The notes under the pieces were generated by a model that saw only the letters and a list, made by a program, of their open reading frames with translations, did no database searches and was not told where the DNA came from. Below are positions 52,813 to 61,237 of a stretch of DNA of 64,000 nt, piece after piece. Source of the stretch: Streptomyces coelicoflavus (GTDB taxonomy: Bacteria > Actinomycetota > Actinomycetes > Streptomycetales > Streptomycetaceae); the NCBI RefSeq assembly GCF_003112555.1, contig NZ_BEWB01000003.1:310001-374000 (forward strand), written 5' to 3'. The translations under genes and the position numbers were made by a program. Position 1 is the stretch's first letter. Each line of letters opens with the position of its first letter.

Positions 52813-54894
52813 GTGCGCAAGCTCCTGCCGTTGATCGGAACGCCGTCCGGTTCGCACCCCGGCGGCCGGTCCGCGATGACCTGCCGTTTCCGGTGTGGTG
52901 ACGCCTGCTTCCACGAGGTGCCGAACACCAGCGACAACGAGTACGTCGGGGACGTCATCGCCGGGGCGCTCAGCCGCCGTTCCATGATGCGGGCCGCCGC
53001 CGTCGTGACCGTCGCCGCGGCGGGCGCCGGGGCCGTGGGCGTGGCGGGGGCGCCGTCGGCGCAGGCCGCGCCGGCGGCGGGAGGGAAGGGGCACGGGAAG
53101 CCGTCCCGGGACCGCGGTGCGCGCGGGCTGCGGTTCACGCCCGTCGCGCCCAACACCGACGACGCCGTGACCGTTCCGGAGGGTTACCGGCAGGACGTCG
53201 TCATCCGTTGGGGTGAACCCATCCTGCGCGGGGCACCGGCCTTCGACCCGGAGAAGCAGAGCGCCAGGGCGCAGGCCGGGCAGTTCGGGTACAACAACGA
53301 CTTCCTCGCGCTGCTGCCCCTGCGCGGTGAGCACGACCGTCAGCTCCTCGTCGCGAACCACGAGTACACCGACGAGGTGCTCATGTTCCGCGGTTACGAC
53401 CCCGAGAACCCGACCCGCGAGCAGGTCGAGATCGCCTGGGCCGCGCACGGGCTGTCCGTCGTCGCCGTGGAGGAGGAGCGCAGGAGCGGGCGGCTGACGC
53501 CCGTGGCGCGGCATCGGCTGAACCGGCGGGTCACCGCCACGACCGAGTTCCGGCTGACCGGCCCGGCCGCCGGGTCCGACCTGGTGAGGACCTCCGCCGA
53601 CCGCAGCGGCCGCAAGGTGCTGGGCACCCTCAACAACTGCTCCGGCGGCACCACCCCGTGGGGCACCACGCTGCACGGCGAGGAGAACTTCAACCAGTAC
53701 TTCGCCAACGCCTCCAGCGCCACCGACAAGCGGTACGGGATCGGGACCGGCGCCACCGAGCGCAAGTGGGAGCGGTTCGACAAGCGGTTCGACGTCGCCC
53801 GGGAGCCGAACGAGGTGCACCGGTTCGGGTACGTCGTCGAACTGGACCCGTACGACCCGGAGTCGACGCCGCGCAAGCACACGCTGCTTGGCCGGTTCAA
53901 GCACGAGGCCGCGACCGTGCGGCTGACGCACGACGGGCGGCCGGTCGTCTACACCGGCGACGACGAGCGGTTCGACTACTTCTACAAGTTCGTCGGCAGC
54001 AAGCGGATGCGGCACGGCAACTCCCGCTGGGCGCGCGAGCACAACCTCTCGCTGCTCGACGAGGGGACGCTGTACGTCGCCAGGCTCGACGGCGACTCCC
54101 CCGCCATCGAGATCGACGGGACGGGGACGCTGCCGCGCGACGGCGAGTTCGACGGCGGCGGCGAGTGGATTCCGCTGGTGACCGCCACCGAGGACGGGGC
54201 CGTCTCGCACGTCGAGGGGATGAGCGCCGAAGAGGTGTGCGTCTTCACGCGGCTCGCCGGGGACAAGGTCGGCGCGACCAAGATGGACCGGCCCGAGGAC
54301 ATCGAGCCGTCGCCGACGACCGGCAAGGTGTACGTCGCCCTCACCAACAACTCCAACCGGGGCAAGGCCGGTTACGCCGGTCCCGACGAGGCCAACCCGC
54401 GCAACTCCAACAAGCACGGCCACGTGCTGGAGCTGACCGAGCGGTGGAACCGGGCCGACGCCACCCGCTTCGGGTGGTCGCTGTTCCTGGTCGCCGGTGA
54501 CCCGGAGGACCCGGCGACCTACTTCGCGGGCTTCCCGAAGGACCGGGTCAGCGCGATCTCCTGCCCGGACAACGTCGCCTTCGACGACCACGGCAACCTG
54601 TGGATCTCCACCGACGGCAACGCGCTCGGCAGCCACGACGGGCTCTTCGGCGTCGCGACCAGGGGCGACCGGCGCGGTGAGCTGAAGCAGTTCCTGACCG
54701 TGCCGACCGGCGCCGAGACCTGCGGCCCGCTCGTTCAGGACCGGCGGGTGCTGGTCGCGGTGCAGCACCCGGGCGAGGTCGACGGCGCCTCCGTGGAGCA
54801 GCCGGCCAGCACCTGGCCCGACGGGCCCGGGAAGATCGTGCGCCCGGCGGTCGTGGCGGTCTGGCGCGCGGACGGGCGCGACATCGGCGTCTGA
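52813..54894 (+). CDS. phoX: PhoX-like (DUF839) secreted alkaline phosphatase
   Basis: 693 residues from GTG 52813, GGGGAG eight bases upstream. A Tat signal SRRSMM (residues 54-59) with hydrophobic AAAVVTVAAAGAGAVGVAG and AQA cut follows an unusually long cytosolic head. The DUF839 beta-propeller shows WGEPI, FGYNNDFLALLPL, LLVANHEYT, LNNCSGGTTPWGTTLHGEENFNQYF, RFGYVVELDPYDPES, RPEDIEPSPTTGKVYVALTNNSNRG and CPDNVAFDDHGNLWISTDGN, with acidic metal ligands as in PhoX. PhoX uses Fe/Ca to hydrolyse phosphomonoesters outside the cell. The PHO box supports phosphate control. Confidence 0.88.
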   Translation: MRKLLPLIGTPSGSHPGGRSAMTCRFRCGDACFHEVPNTSDNEYVGDVIAGALSRRSMMRAAAVVTVAAAGAGAVGVAGAPSAQAAPAAGGKGHGKPSRDRGARGLRFTPVAPNTDDAVTVPEGYRQDVVIRWGEPILRGAPAFDPEKQSARAQAGQFGYNNDFLALLPLRGEHDRQLLVANHEYTDEVLMFRGYDPENPTREQVEIAWAAHGLSVVAVEEERRSGRLTPVARHRLNRRVTATTEFRLTGPAAGSDLVRTSADRSGRKVLGTLNNCSGGTTPWGTTLHGEENFNQYFANASSATDKRYGIGTGATERKWERFDKRFDVAREPNEVHRFGYVVELDPYDPESTPRKHTLLGRFKHEAATVRLTHDGRPVVYTGDDERFDYFYKFVGSKRMRHGNSRWAREHNLSLLDEGTLYVARLDGDSPAIEIDGTGTLPRDGEFDGGGEWIPLVTATEDGAVSHVEGMSAEEVCVFTRLAGDKVGATKMDRPEDIEPSPTTGKVYVALTNNSNRGKAGYAGPDEANPRNSNKHGHVLELTERWNRADATRFGWSLFLVAGDPEDPATYFAGFPKDRVSAISCPDNVAFDDHGNLWISTDGNALGSHDGLFGVATRGDRRGELKQFLTVPTGAETCGPLVQDRRVLVAVQHPGEVDGASVEQPASTWPDGPGKIVRPAVVAVWRADGRDIGV

Positions 54895-54935
54895 GCCGGT
54901 CCGGGCGGCAGCGGGTTACGGGGTCGTCGGGTGTT

Positions 54936-55337
54936 CTACGCCGGTGCGTGGAACTCCCGTACGACCTCGATGCGGCCCACGATGTGCCGGTTGAACTCCG
55001 TCAGCTCCTCCGCCGGCACCCAGAGCTCCAGGATCGTCTCGCCGCCGGCCCGGCGGACCGGGTAGCGCTCCAGGAACCCGGCGTCGACCTCGAAGCGGGT
55101 GACGTAGCCCGCGCCGGAGGCGGGGACGTTCCAGTCGCGGGCGATGCGGACGGCGTAGTCCTCGTTGAGGACCGGGTAGAAGATCGGCTGCTCGGGCAGG
55201 CGCGGGGGCCAGGCCGTCCAGCCGGAGGCCTCCACGAGCGCGAGCTCCTCGGGGCCCGTGGGGCGCCACAGCGTCGTCGTCCCGGACCGCGGCACCGGCA
55301 CCGGCACCGTCCCGGTCTCGGGGTTCGTCTTGGTCAT
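54936..55337 (-). CDS. Conserved hypothetical (annotated in relatives as ADP-ribosylation/crystallin J1)
   Basis: 133 residues from ATG 55337. The core is TLWRPTGPEELALVEASGWTAWPPRLPEQPIFYPVLNEDYAVRIARDWNVPASGAGYVTRFEVDAGFLERYPVRRAGGETILELWVPAEELTEFNRHIVGRIEVVREF. I recall this short family from Streptomyces annotations; it lacks the ADP-ribosylglycohydrolase motifs, so the label is likely carried over. The pattern suggests a small ligand-binding or ADP-ribosyl-like fold. Role unknown. Confidence 0.65.
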   Translation of the reverse strand: MTKTNPETGTVPVPVPRSGTTTLWRPTGPEELALVEASGWTAWPPRLPEQPIFYPVLNEDYAVRIARDWNVPASGAGYVTRFEVDAGFLERYPVRRAGGETILELWVPAEELTEFNRHIVGRIEVVREFHAPA

Positions 55338-55381
55338 GGTCGGCGACGGTAGCCGTGGGGCGCGGGCGCCGTCACGTCGTT

Positions 55382-56299
55382 TCAGCGGCCGGTGCGGGTC
55401 GGGCGGGCCGGTGCGGGATCGGTGCCGGGTTCCGCGCGGGAGCGGCGGCTCGGGAGACGGCCGTACCGTCCGGTGAGCCAGGAGGCCAGGGCGACCGTGA
55501 GGCCGAGGCCGACCAGGAGCCAGGCGGCGGTGCGCAGGGTTTCGGTGAGGGCGTCGTAGACGGCGCCCGCGGCGGGGCCGTCCACCGGGCCGGGGAGTTC
55601 CGCGACGGTGAGCCGCCGGCCGACCACGACGGCGAGGGCGAGCAGCGCCCCGCCGAGGGCGGTGCCGATCCCGGCGGCCGTGACGGCGCGACGGCGGCGG
55701 GCGGCGACGGCGATGCCGGCGACCGCGAAGACGACGGCCGCCAGCGGCAGCCAGAACGCGGCGACGTCGAGCACGCGGTAGCCCTCCCTGAGCCGGTCCG
55801 CCTGGTGGGCCGTGAGCACGGTGACCGCGGTGTGCCGGACCGGGATGCGCCGGGCGAAGGGCACGTCCTCGGCGAGCCGGTCCCGTACGCGTTCGGTGAC
55901 GGGGGCCAGGTCGACGGTGACGGCGCGTCCGGCCGTCGCGTCGTCCCGCAGGGCGCGCAGTACGGTGGCGTGGACGGTGCGGTTGGCCGCGTCCCAGCCC
56001 TCGTGGAAGGCCTCGGTGCGGGTGAACGACCGGGCCGCGTCCCGCACGAAGAGCCGCACGGTGCCGTTCACGGGGCCGGCCGTGGCCTCCCCGACGATCC
56101 CTGCGAATCCGGAACCCAGGGTGTCGGCGGCCGAGTTCCGTACGTCCGGGTCGTCGGCGAGCGGTGCCACGGTCGCGACGTACCGGCCGGTGTCGGCCGG
56201 CCCGTGCATCGCCCAGCCGGCCAGCGTCGCGCACGGTGCGAGCAGGCCGGTGAGGACGATCAGGACGGCCGACAGGGCGCCCCTGAGGCGTGGGAACAC
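55382..56299 (-). CDS. Unknown membrane protein with extracytoplasmic domain
   Basis: 305 residues from GTG 56299, with GGGAGG touching the start. One helix at about 8-30 (ALSAVLIVLTGLLAPCATLAGWAM) precedes an outer domain of 150 residues (DTGRYVATVAPLADDPDVRNSAADTL... FHEGWDAANRTVHATVLRALRDD... DLAPVTERVRDRL), followed by three helices (about 180-200, 208-225, 260-280) and an Arg/Pro tail. The outer domain resembles those of actinomycete integral membrane proteins with unknown function that carry the NxxAADTL and FHxxWxxANRxxH blocks. No assignment. Confidence 0.6.
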   Translation of the reverse strand: MFPRLRGALSAVLIVLTGLLAPCATLAGWAMHGPADTGRYVATVAPLADDPDVRNSAADTLGSGFAGIVGEATAGPVNGTVRLFVRDAARSFTRTEAFHEGWDAANRTVHATVLRALRDDATAGRAVTVDLAPVTERVRDRLAEDVPFARRIPVRHTAVTVLTAHQADRLREGYRVLDVAAFWLPLAAVVFAVAGIAVAARRRRAVTAAGIGTALGGALLALAVVVGRRLTVAELPGPVDGPAAGAVYDALTETLRTAAWLLVGLGLTVALASWLTGRYGRLPSRRSRAEPGTDPAPARPTRTGR

Positions 56300-56371
56300 C
56301 CTCCCAGGGAAGCCCTCGCGCCGCCCCGGAGCGACCGGCGTGACTGCATATGGCCGCCCGGGACGAGCCGG

Positions 56372-56878
56372 TCAGGTGGTGCGGGCCGCCCGGGCCGCCC
56401 GGGCCGCCCGGGCCTCCTGGGCGTCTTGGGCGTCGTGGCGGGTGTAGTAGTGGTAGACGAGCGCGGCCGTCACCGCCCCCGCGAGCAGCAGGGACGCGAG
56501 GACGCACGTGAACATGGCGACGCCGCTGCCCGAGTAGATGAACCCCAGCGCGCTGCCCGCGAACGCTCCCCACAGTGCCGCGTGGCCCTCGCGCGGCAGC
56601 CGCCGGCCCACCGCCCTGATGGCGAAGTAGAGGATGGCGAACGCGAGCATCGACATGAAGCCGTACAGCAGGTTCGTGGTGGTGATGGGGCCGCCGTGGC
56701 GGCGGACGGACGCGACCCAGTAGCCGTAGACCAGGGCCGCCGCGACGGGCATCGCCCACTTCACCAGCAGGTGGGTCTTCTTGCCGAGGACGTCGGGCGT
56801 CGTACGCCTCGGCGTGCCCGGGCCCGGGCCGGTGCGGGCGCCGGTGGGTGTTCCGGGTGTGGATACCGCGTGAGCCAT
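56372..56878 (-). CDS. Unknown four-helix membrane protein
   Basis: 168 residues from ATG 56878, AAGGAG eight bases upstream. Four membrane helices (HLLVKWAMPVAAALVYGYWV; LLYGFMSMLAFAILYFAI; ALWGAFAGSALGFIYSGSG; FTCVLASLLLAGAVTAALVYHYY) and a C-terminal Ala/Arg repeat (ARAARAARAART) from a run of CGGGCCGCC units near 56385-56412. No domain recognised. It could be cotranscribed with the gene at 55382 (72 bases apart). Confidence 0.6.
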   Translation of the reverse strand: MAHAVSTPGTPTGARTGPGPGTPRRTTPDVLGKKTHLLVKWAMPVAAALVYGYWVASVRRHGGPITTTNLLYGFMSMLAFAILYFAIRAVGRRLPREGHAALWGAFAGSALGFIYSGSGVAMFTCVLASLLLAGAVTAALVYHYYTRHDAQDAQEARAARAARAARTT

Positions 56879-57025
56879 GAGCGCACTCCTTAGCCTCGCC
56901 CCGTCTTAGCCTCGCCCCGTCTGTCCCGCCCCCGTCTGCCACCCCCCGTCTACCAGGGCACACCTGGCCGCGCCGGGCGGCAAGTCGGGATGCGGGCCGG
57001 CCGGGGGCGTGTTTCGCTGGGGCCC

Positions 57026-58246
57026 GTGAGGGGTCGTGTCCGCAGGCCGGTGCGCGCCCGGTGGCGGCCGCTCGGCCGGCTCGTGCACGCCGCCGGTCAG
57101 GGAGACGCCGTGTCCCGGCAGGAGCTTCTCAGTGTGCGCGGCCGCAGTGTCGCCTGGCTGTTCCCGCTGCTCCTGCTCGTCGGCATCACCGCGGGCGACA
57201 TCACCACCGGCGCGTTCGAGATCATCTCCTGGACGGTGCTGGTGCCGGGGGTGGCCGCCGCGATCTGCGGGGTGTGGGGAACGGCCGTCTTCGTGGTACT
57301 CGCGGTCGGCGTCTACGTCATGGCCGACACCGTCTGGCAGCACCGGGACGAGACCGGGCTGCCCGGTCTGGTCCTCGTCGTCCTCGGCGGTCTCGTCGCC
57401 GTGGTGGCCGCCGCGTTCCGGGTCGGCGGCGAGCGGCGCATGCTGCACATGCGGGACATCGCCGACACCACCCGCCGTACCGTGCTGCGCCCGCTCCCGG
57501 TGGGCTTCGGCGGCCTGGACCACGCCGCCGTCTACCTCGCCGCGGACAGCGAGGCCCGCGTCGGCGGCGACTTCTACGACATCCAGCCCGGTCCGCACGG
57601 CACCCGGGTCCTCGTCGGCGACGTGCAGGGCAAGGGGCTGGGCGCGGTGGAGACGGCCGCCGCGCTGCTCGGGACCTTCCGCGAGGCCGCCTACCACGAA
57701 CCGGACCTCGCGACGGTCGCCGAGCGCCTGGAGGTACGCATGGTGCGCCACCGCGAGCACACCGCGGGCCTCGGGCGGTCGGACGGCGACCGGTTCGCCA
57801 CCGCCGTGCTGATCGGCTTCTCCCCCGGTCTGCCGGACGCCGTGGACGTCGTCGTCTTCGGGCACGAGCCCCCGATGGCGGTCGGCCCCGGCGGCGTGCG
57901 CACCCTGCCGGTCGCGGGCGGGCTGCCGCTGGGCATGGCCGAACTCTCGCCGGGCCGGCCGGGTGCGGCACCACCGGTGCACCGGCTGCGTCTCGCCGTG
58001 GACGAGACGCTGCTGCTGGTCACCGACGGGGTGACCGAGGCCCGCGATCCCGCCGGGGTCTTCTACCGGCCGGCCGACGACATCGTGCGCGCCGTCGCCG
58101 CCGACGCGCGCGCTGCCGCGCCCGCGCGTCTGGTGTCCCTCGTACGGGAGGGCACGCTGCGCCACTGCCGGGGGCGGCTGGCCGACGACACCACCGTCTT
58201 CGCGGTACGGCGGACACCGGGCCCGGGGGAGCCGGCCTACGGGTGA
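57026..58246 (+). CDS. Membrane-anchored PP2C (SpoIIE/RsbU-type) phosphatase
   Basis: 406 residues from GTG 57026; GTG 57110 with GGGAG six bases before it would give 378. Three to four membrane helices (VAWLFPLLLLVGITAG; WTVLVPGVAAAICGVW; AVFVVLAVGVYVMAD; LPGLVLVVLGGLVAVVAAAF) precede a PP2C domain of 240 residues: VGGDFYDIQ, LVGDVQGKGL, FGHEPPMAV, LLVTDGVTEARD and DDTTVF. The enzyme dephosphorylates Ser/Thr on anti-anti-sigma proteins, and the helices may sense the membrane state. Next to a protein with a caspase-like outline and an XRE-TPR regulator. Confidence 0.88.
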   Translation: MRGRVRRPVRARWRPLGRLVHAAGQGDAVSRQELLSVRGRSVAWLFPLLLLVGITAGDITTGAFEIISWTVLVPGVAAAICGVWGTAVFVVLAVGVYVMADTVWQHRDETGLPGLVLVVLGGLVAVVAAAFRVGGERRMLHMRDIADTTRRTVLRPLPVGFGGLDHAAVYLAADSEARVGGDFYDIQPGPHGTRVLVGDVQGKGLGAVETAAALLGTFREAAYHEPDLATVAERLEVRMVRHREHTAGLGRSDGDRFATAVLIGFSPGLPDAVDVVVFGHEPPMAVGPGGVRTLPVAGGLPLGMAELSPGRPGAAPPVHRLRLAVDETLLLVTDGVTEARDPAGVFYRPADDIVRAVAADARAAAPARLVSLVREGTLRHCRGRLADDTTVFAVRRTPGPGEPAYG

Positions 58247-58369
58247 GTGCTCCGCTTCGCAGCCGTAGCGGTTACGGTGCTGCCGTACGTGATCGACGGC
58301 GATCGCCGGGAACCGGCGGAGGCCGACGAAGGCCGGCGGAGGCCGGCAGGAACCACAGGGGGAGGGGAC

Positions 58370-59449
58370 ATGCCCGGAACCGTGCTGCTGCTCGCGGCGG
58401 CGCCCGTGGGCCGTGGGTGCCTGGTGGACGCCGCCTCCGTGCTCCCCGTGCTCGCGGCCGTGCCGCCCGCCGTGCTCTCCGGCACCGACACGGCGAACGT
58501 CGTCGAACTCGCCGACCCGCTGGAGCCGCAGGCCGTCCTCACCCGGCTGCGGGCCGCGGCGGCCGCCCCCGGGCCGCTCACCGTCTACGTCGCCGGGCAG
58601 CTCCAGCTGGACCGGCGCCAGCGCCTGCCGCACCTGGCGCTGGCCCGCACCACCCCGGCGAACGTCCGCTACACCGCCCTGCCCTGGCACTGGATCCGCG
58701 AGGAGCTGCGCCTGCGGCCGAGCGGCGCGACGACGCTGCTGCTCGACCTGCACGCCGACCACGAGACCTGGCAGTGGCTGCGCACCGGCCCGCTGGACTC
58801 CGGGCGCAACAACGCCGTCTACGGCCGCGTCGCGCCGCCGCCCGCGCGGCGGACGGTGGCCGTCCCGTCGTACATGCGGGGCGTGGCGACGATCCTGCGC
58901 AGCGGGCACCGGCCGCCGCCGGACGAGCTGCACCAGCAGGCACTGGCCCGCGCGGCCGCCGACACCCCGGGCAGCGGTGCGGTGACCGGCGCCGACCTGG
59001 TGCTGACGGCGCCGGGACCGATGGCGGGCGACCCGCACGCCGTCATCGCCGCCGCCGTGCAGGCCGGACGGCACGGCGACGCCGACGCGCTCGCCGCCCG
59101 GCACGAGCGGGCCGCCGCCCACACGTACGGGCCCGCTTCCGAGGACGCGCTGCACTGGACGGAGGTCCGGGCCGACCTGGCGATGTTCGCCGGGGACCCG
59201 GTGCGCAGCTGCCGGGCCTGGCTGACGGTGGCCGAGGCCCGGCTCGGCGCCGGGCAGCCCCCGCAGGCGCCCGCGGTGGAGGCGGCCGTCGACCGGGCCC
59301 ACCACCAGTGGGGCCGCATCCGCGACGCCGGACCCGCCCGTGAGCTGGGACCGCCGCTGGCGGCGCTGCGCGGCCGCGTACCGGGCCGCCGCGAGGGCGC
59401 CCTGGACCACGTCCAACGCGAACTGAGCCGGCTCCAGACCCAGGGCTGA
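58370..59449 (+). CDS. Unknown protein with degenerate caspase-like fold (tentative)
   Basis: 359 residues from ATG 58370, GGGGAGGGG just upstream. No family recognised with certainty. The first 150 residues follow the order of a caspase/CHAT fold: a strand TVYVAGQ (72-77 region, where active enzymes have YxSGHG), a loop LALARTTPANVRYTALPWHWIREELR and a strand LLLDLHAD (123-130, where active ones have LDCCHSG). Both catalytic positions are changed, so the protein would be a pseudo-enzyme. Residues 160-359 are helical (AALAARHERAAAHTYGPASEDALHWTEVRADLAMFAGD...), perhaps TPR-like. The fold is inference; the gene and start are firm. Confidence 0.55.
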   Translation: MPGTVLLLAAAPVGRGCLVDAASVLPVLAAVPPAVLSGTDTANVVELADPLEPQAVLTRLRAAAAAPGPLTVYVAGQLQLDRRQRLPHLALARTTPANVRYTALPWHWIREELRLRPSGATTLLLDLHADHETWQWLRTGPLDSGRNNAVYGRVAPPPARRTVAVPSYMRGVATILRSGHRPPPDELHQQALARAAADTPGSGAVTGADLVLTAPGPMAGDPHAVIAAAVQAGRHGDADALAARHERAAAHTYGPASEDALHWTEVRADLAMFAGDPVRSCRAWLTVAEARLGAGQPPQAPAVEAAVDRAHHQWGRIRDAGPARELGPPLAALRGRVPGRREGALDHVQRELSRLQTQG

Positions 59450-59471
59450 GCACGGCACCCCGGCCGGCACT

Positions 59472-59515
59472 CACCGGCACTCCGGTCGGCACCCACCGGC
59501 ACTCCGGTCGGCACC
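59472..59515. repeat. Two tandem 22-base repeats
   Basis: CACCGGCACTCCGGTCGGCACC twice head to tail, partly continued at 59516 (CACCGGT), between convergent gene ends at 59449 and 59557. No gene is in this 107-base gap. Confidence 0.8.
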
Positions 59516-59556
59516 CACCGGTGGCCCGGCCGGTGGTCCGCCTGCGGCCGGGGCGG

Positions 59557-59748
59557 CTAGGGGGTCACGGCGGCCAGGTCGTCCGGGGCGGGGGCGGGGG
59601 CGGTGCCGGACATCGGCGCCGGGGACGAGGTGGGGGGTTCCGTGTCCACCGGGGCCGCGTTCGCGGCCAGCAGCAGCCCGGCCACGGCGGCGACGGCGGC
59701 GGCGAGCGCTCTGGCGTAACGTTCGGCGGTGCGGGTACGTACGGGCAC
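59557..59748 (-). CDS. Small secreted peptide precursor (63 residues)
   Basis: 63 residues from GTG 59748, with AGAGGA upstream. A basic head (RTRTAERYARA), hydrophobic stretch ALAAAVAAVAGLLLAANAA and a Pro/Ala/Asp/Thr-rich mature part of about 33 residues (PVDTEPPTSSPAPMSG...PDDLAAVTP). It is divergent from an XRE-TPR regulator over 112 bases. That layout recalls peptide-pheromone genes beside RRNPP-type receptors. Could also be a chance small exported protein; function is inferred from position only. Confidence 0.55.
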   Translation of the reverse strand: MPVRTRTAERYARALAAAVAAVAGLLLAANAAPVDTEPPTSSPAPMSGTAPAPAPDDLAAVTP

Positions 59749-59784
59749 GGTGTCCTCTGCGGGATCAGGGATTGTGTCAAGCGC

Positions 59785-59814
59785 GGTTAAGCGCGCTTAA
59801 TACGCCGTTTAACC
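59785..59814. promoter_or_regulatory. Palindromic operator between peptide gene and XRE-TPR gene
   Basis: TTAAGCGCGCTTAA (59787-59800) is a perfect 14-base palindrome, enclosed in a wider GGTTAA-N18-TTAACC repeat. AAGCGCG also repeats 10 bases apart (59779, 59789). AT-rich for this genome and placed between divergent starts, it is the likely binding site of the XRE-TPR protein. Confidence 0.7.
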
Positions 59815-59860
59815 TAGAGCCGTCCGAGTCGAACGGCAAGAGCCTCAGGGGGAGTTGGCA

Positions 59861-61210
59861 GTGGGTGACCGTGACGACCGAAACGCCGTCGGACGCCGGG
59901 TGCAGCGACTGCGCGCCGAGCGCGGCATGACCCAGCGCCAGCTCGCGGAACCGGCCTACACGCCCGCCTACATCTCCACCCTCGAGGCCGGCCGCGTCCG
60001 CCCCTCCGACGAGGCCCTGCGGCACCTCGCCGAGCGACTCGGCGTCGGCTACGAGGAGCTGGCCACCGGACGCCCCGCCCACCTCGCCACCGACCTGCGG
60101 CTCAGGCTCACCGGAGCGCAGCGCACCCTCGCCACCGAGGGTGCCGAACAGGCGGCCGGCCAGTACACCGAGCTGCTCGCCGAGGCCGAGGCGTACGACC
60201 TGGCCGAGGAGCGGGCCGCCGCGCTGCTCGGGCTCGGGGAGTGCGCCGTCGAGACCGGCGAACTGGCCTCCGGCCGGCAGTACTTCGAGCGGGCCGAGCA
60301 GTGCCTCGCCGACGCCGGCGCCCCGCTGCCCGCCCGGGTCCCCGCCCTGCGCGGCCGCGCCCTGTCCCACTACCTCGCCGGTGAACTGCGGTACGCCGTC
60401 TACCTGCTGGAGTCCACGCTCGACGAGCTGAACCGCGGCGGCCTGCACGACCCCGACGCGCTGCTGCTGCTCTACGCCAGCGCGATCGGCCCGTACATGG
60501 ACATGGGCGCCCACGCGCGCGCCGCCCAGGCCGCCGAACTCGCCCTCTCCCTCGCGCCCAGCGCCGGCGATCCCGCCCTGGTGGCCCGCATGCACCGCTC
60601 CGTCGCCCGCACGCTGCTCGCCGAGGGCCGCCTAGCCGACGCCGACGCCTCGCTCGCCAAGGCGGCCGAGCTGTACCGCACGCTGCAACTCCGCACCGAG
60701 CTGGCCAACTGCCACTGGATGCGCGGCTACGTCTGCGCCCAGAACGGCGAACTCCCGCGCGCCGAGGAGGAGATGCGCGAGGCCCTCGGCATGCTGTCGG
60801 CCACCCGCGCCGCCCTCTACAGCAGCCAGGTCGCCGTCGAGCTGGCCGACGTACTGCACCGGCGGGGCAAGTCCGAGGAGGCCGCGGAGCTGCTGCACGG
60901 AGTCCTGCACGACCTCTCCTCGGAGCGCGGCGCCGTGCACGCGGCGGGTGCGCACCGGCTGCTCGGCATCATCGCCGAGGACGCCCGGGACACCGAGACC
61001 GCCGAGGAGCACTACGTCCGCGCGCTGAGCCTGCTGGAGCGGGCCGGCGCGGCCGGTGACCTGGCCGACCTGTGCCGGCTCCTCGGCGACCTGCTGCGCC
61101 GCACCGGCCGCGTCGAGGCGGCCCTGGACGCGTACCGCACCGGCCTCGGGCACCGCACCGCGCCCGGCACGACGACCCTGGGACCGGCACCCGCACAACC
61201 GCCGCTGTAG
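59861..61210 (+). CDS. XRE-type regulator with TPR ligand domain
   Basis: 449 residues from GTG 59861, AGGGGGAG six bases upstream. The XRE helix-turn-helix is at residues 11-66 (VGRRVQRLRAERGMTQRQLAEPAYTPAYISTLEAGRVRPSDEALRHLAERLGV). From about 80 to 440 there is a series of TPR-type helix pairs (AAGQYTELLAEAEAYDLAEERAAALLGLGECAVETGELASGRQYFERAEQCL; NCHWMRGYVCAQNGELPRAEEEMREALGML and others). The plan equals RRNPP-family regulators, which bind short peptides in the TPR groove. In Streptomyces similar proteins exist; ligands are unknown. Confidence 0.85.
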   Translation: MGDRDDRNAVGRRVQRLRAERGMTQRQLAEPAYTPAYISTLEAGRVRPSDEALRHLAERLGVGYEELATGRPAHLATDLRLRLTGAQRTLATEGAEQAAGQYTELLAEAEAYDLAEERAAALLGLGECAVETGELASGRQYFERAEQCLADAGAPLPARVPALRGRALSHYLAGELRYAVYLLESTLDELNRGGLHDPDALLLLYASAIGPYMDMGAHARAAQAAELALSLAPSAGDPALVARMHRSVARTLLAEGRLADADASLAKAAELYRTLQLRTELANCHWMRGYVCAQNGELPRAEEEMREALGMLSATRAALYSSQVAVELADVLHRRGKSEEAAELLHGVLHDLSSERGAVHAAGAHRLLGIIAEDARDTETAEEHYVRALSLLERAGAAGDLADLCRLLGDLLRRTGRVEAALDAYRTGLGHRTAPGTTTLGPAPAQPPL

Positions 61211-61237
61211 CCGCGCGGTGCCGTCGACGTCCTGCCG

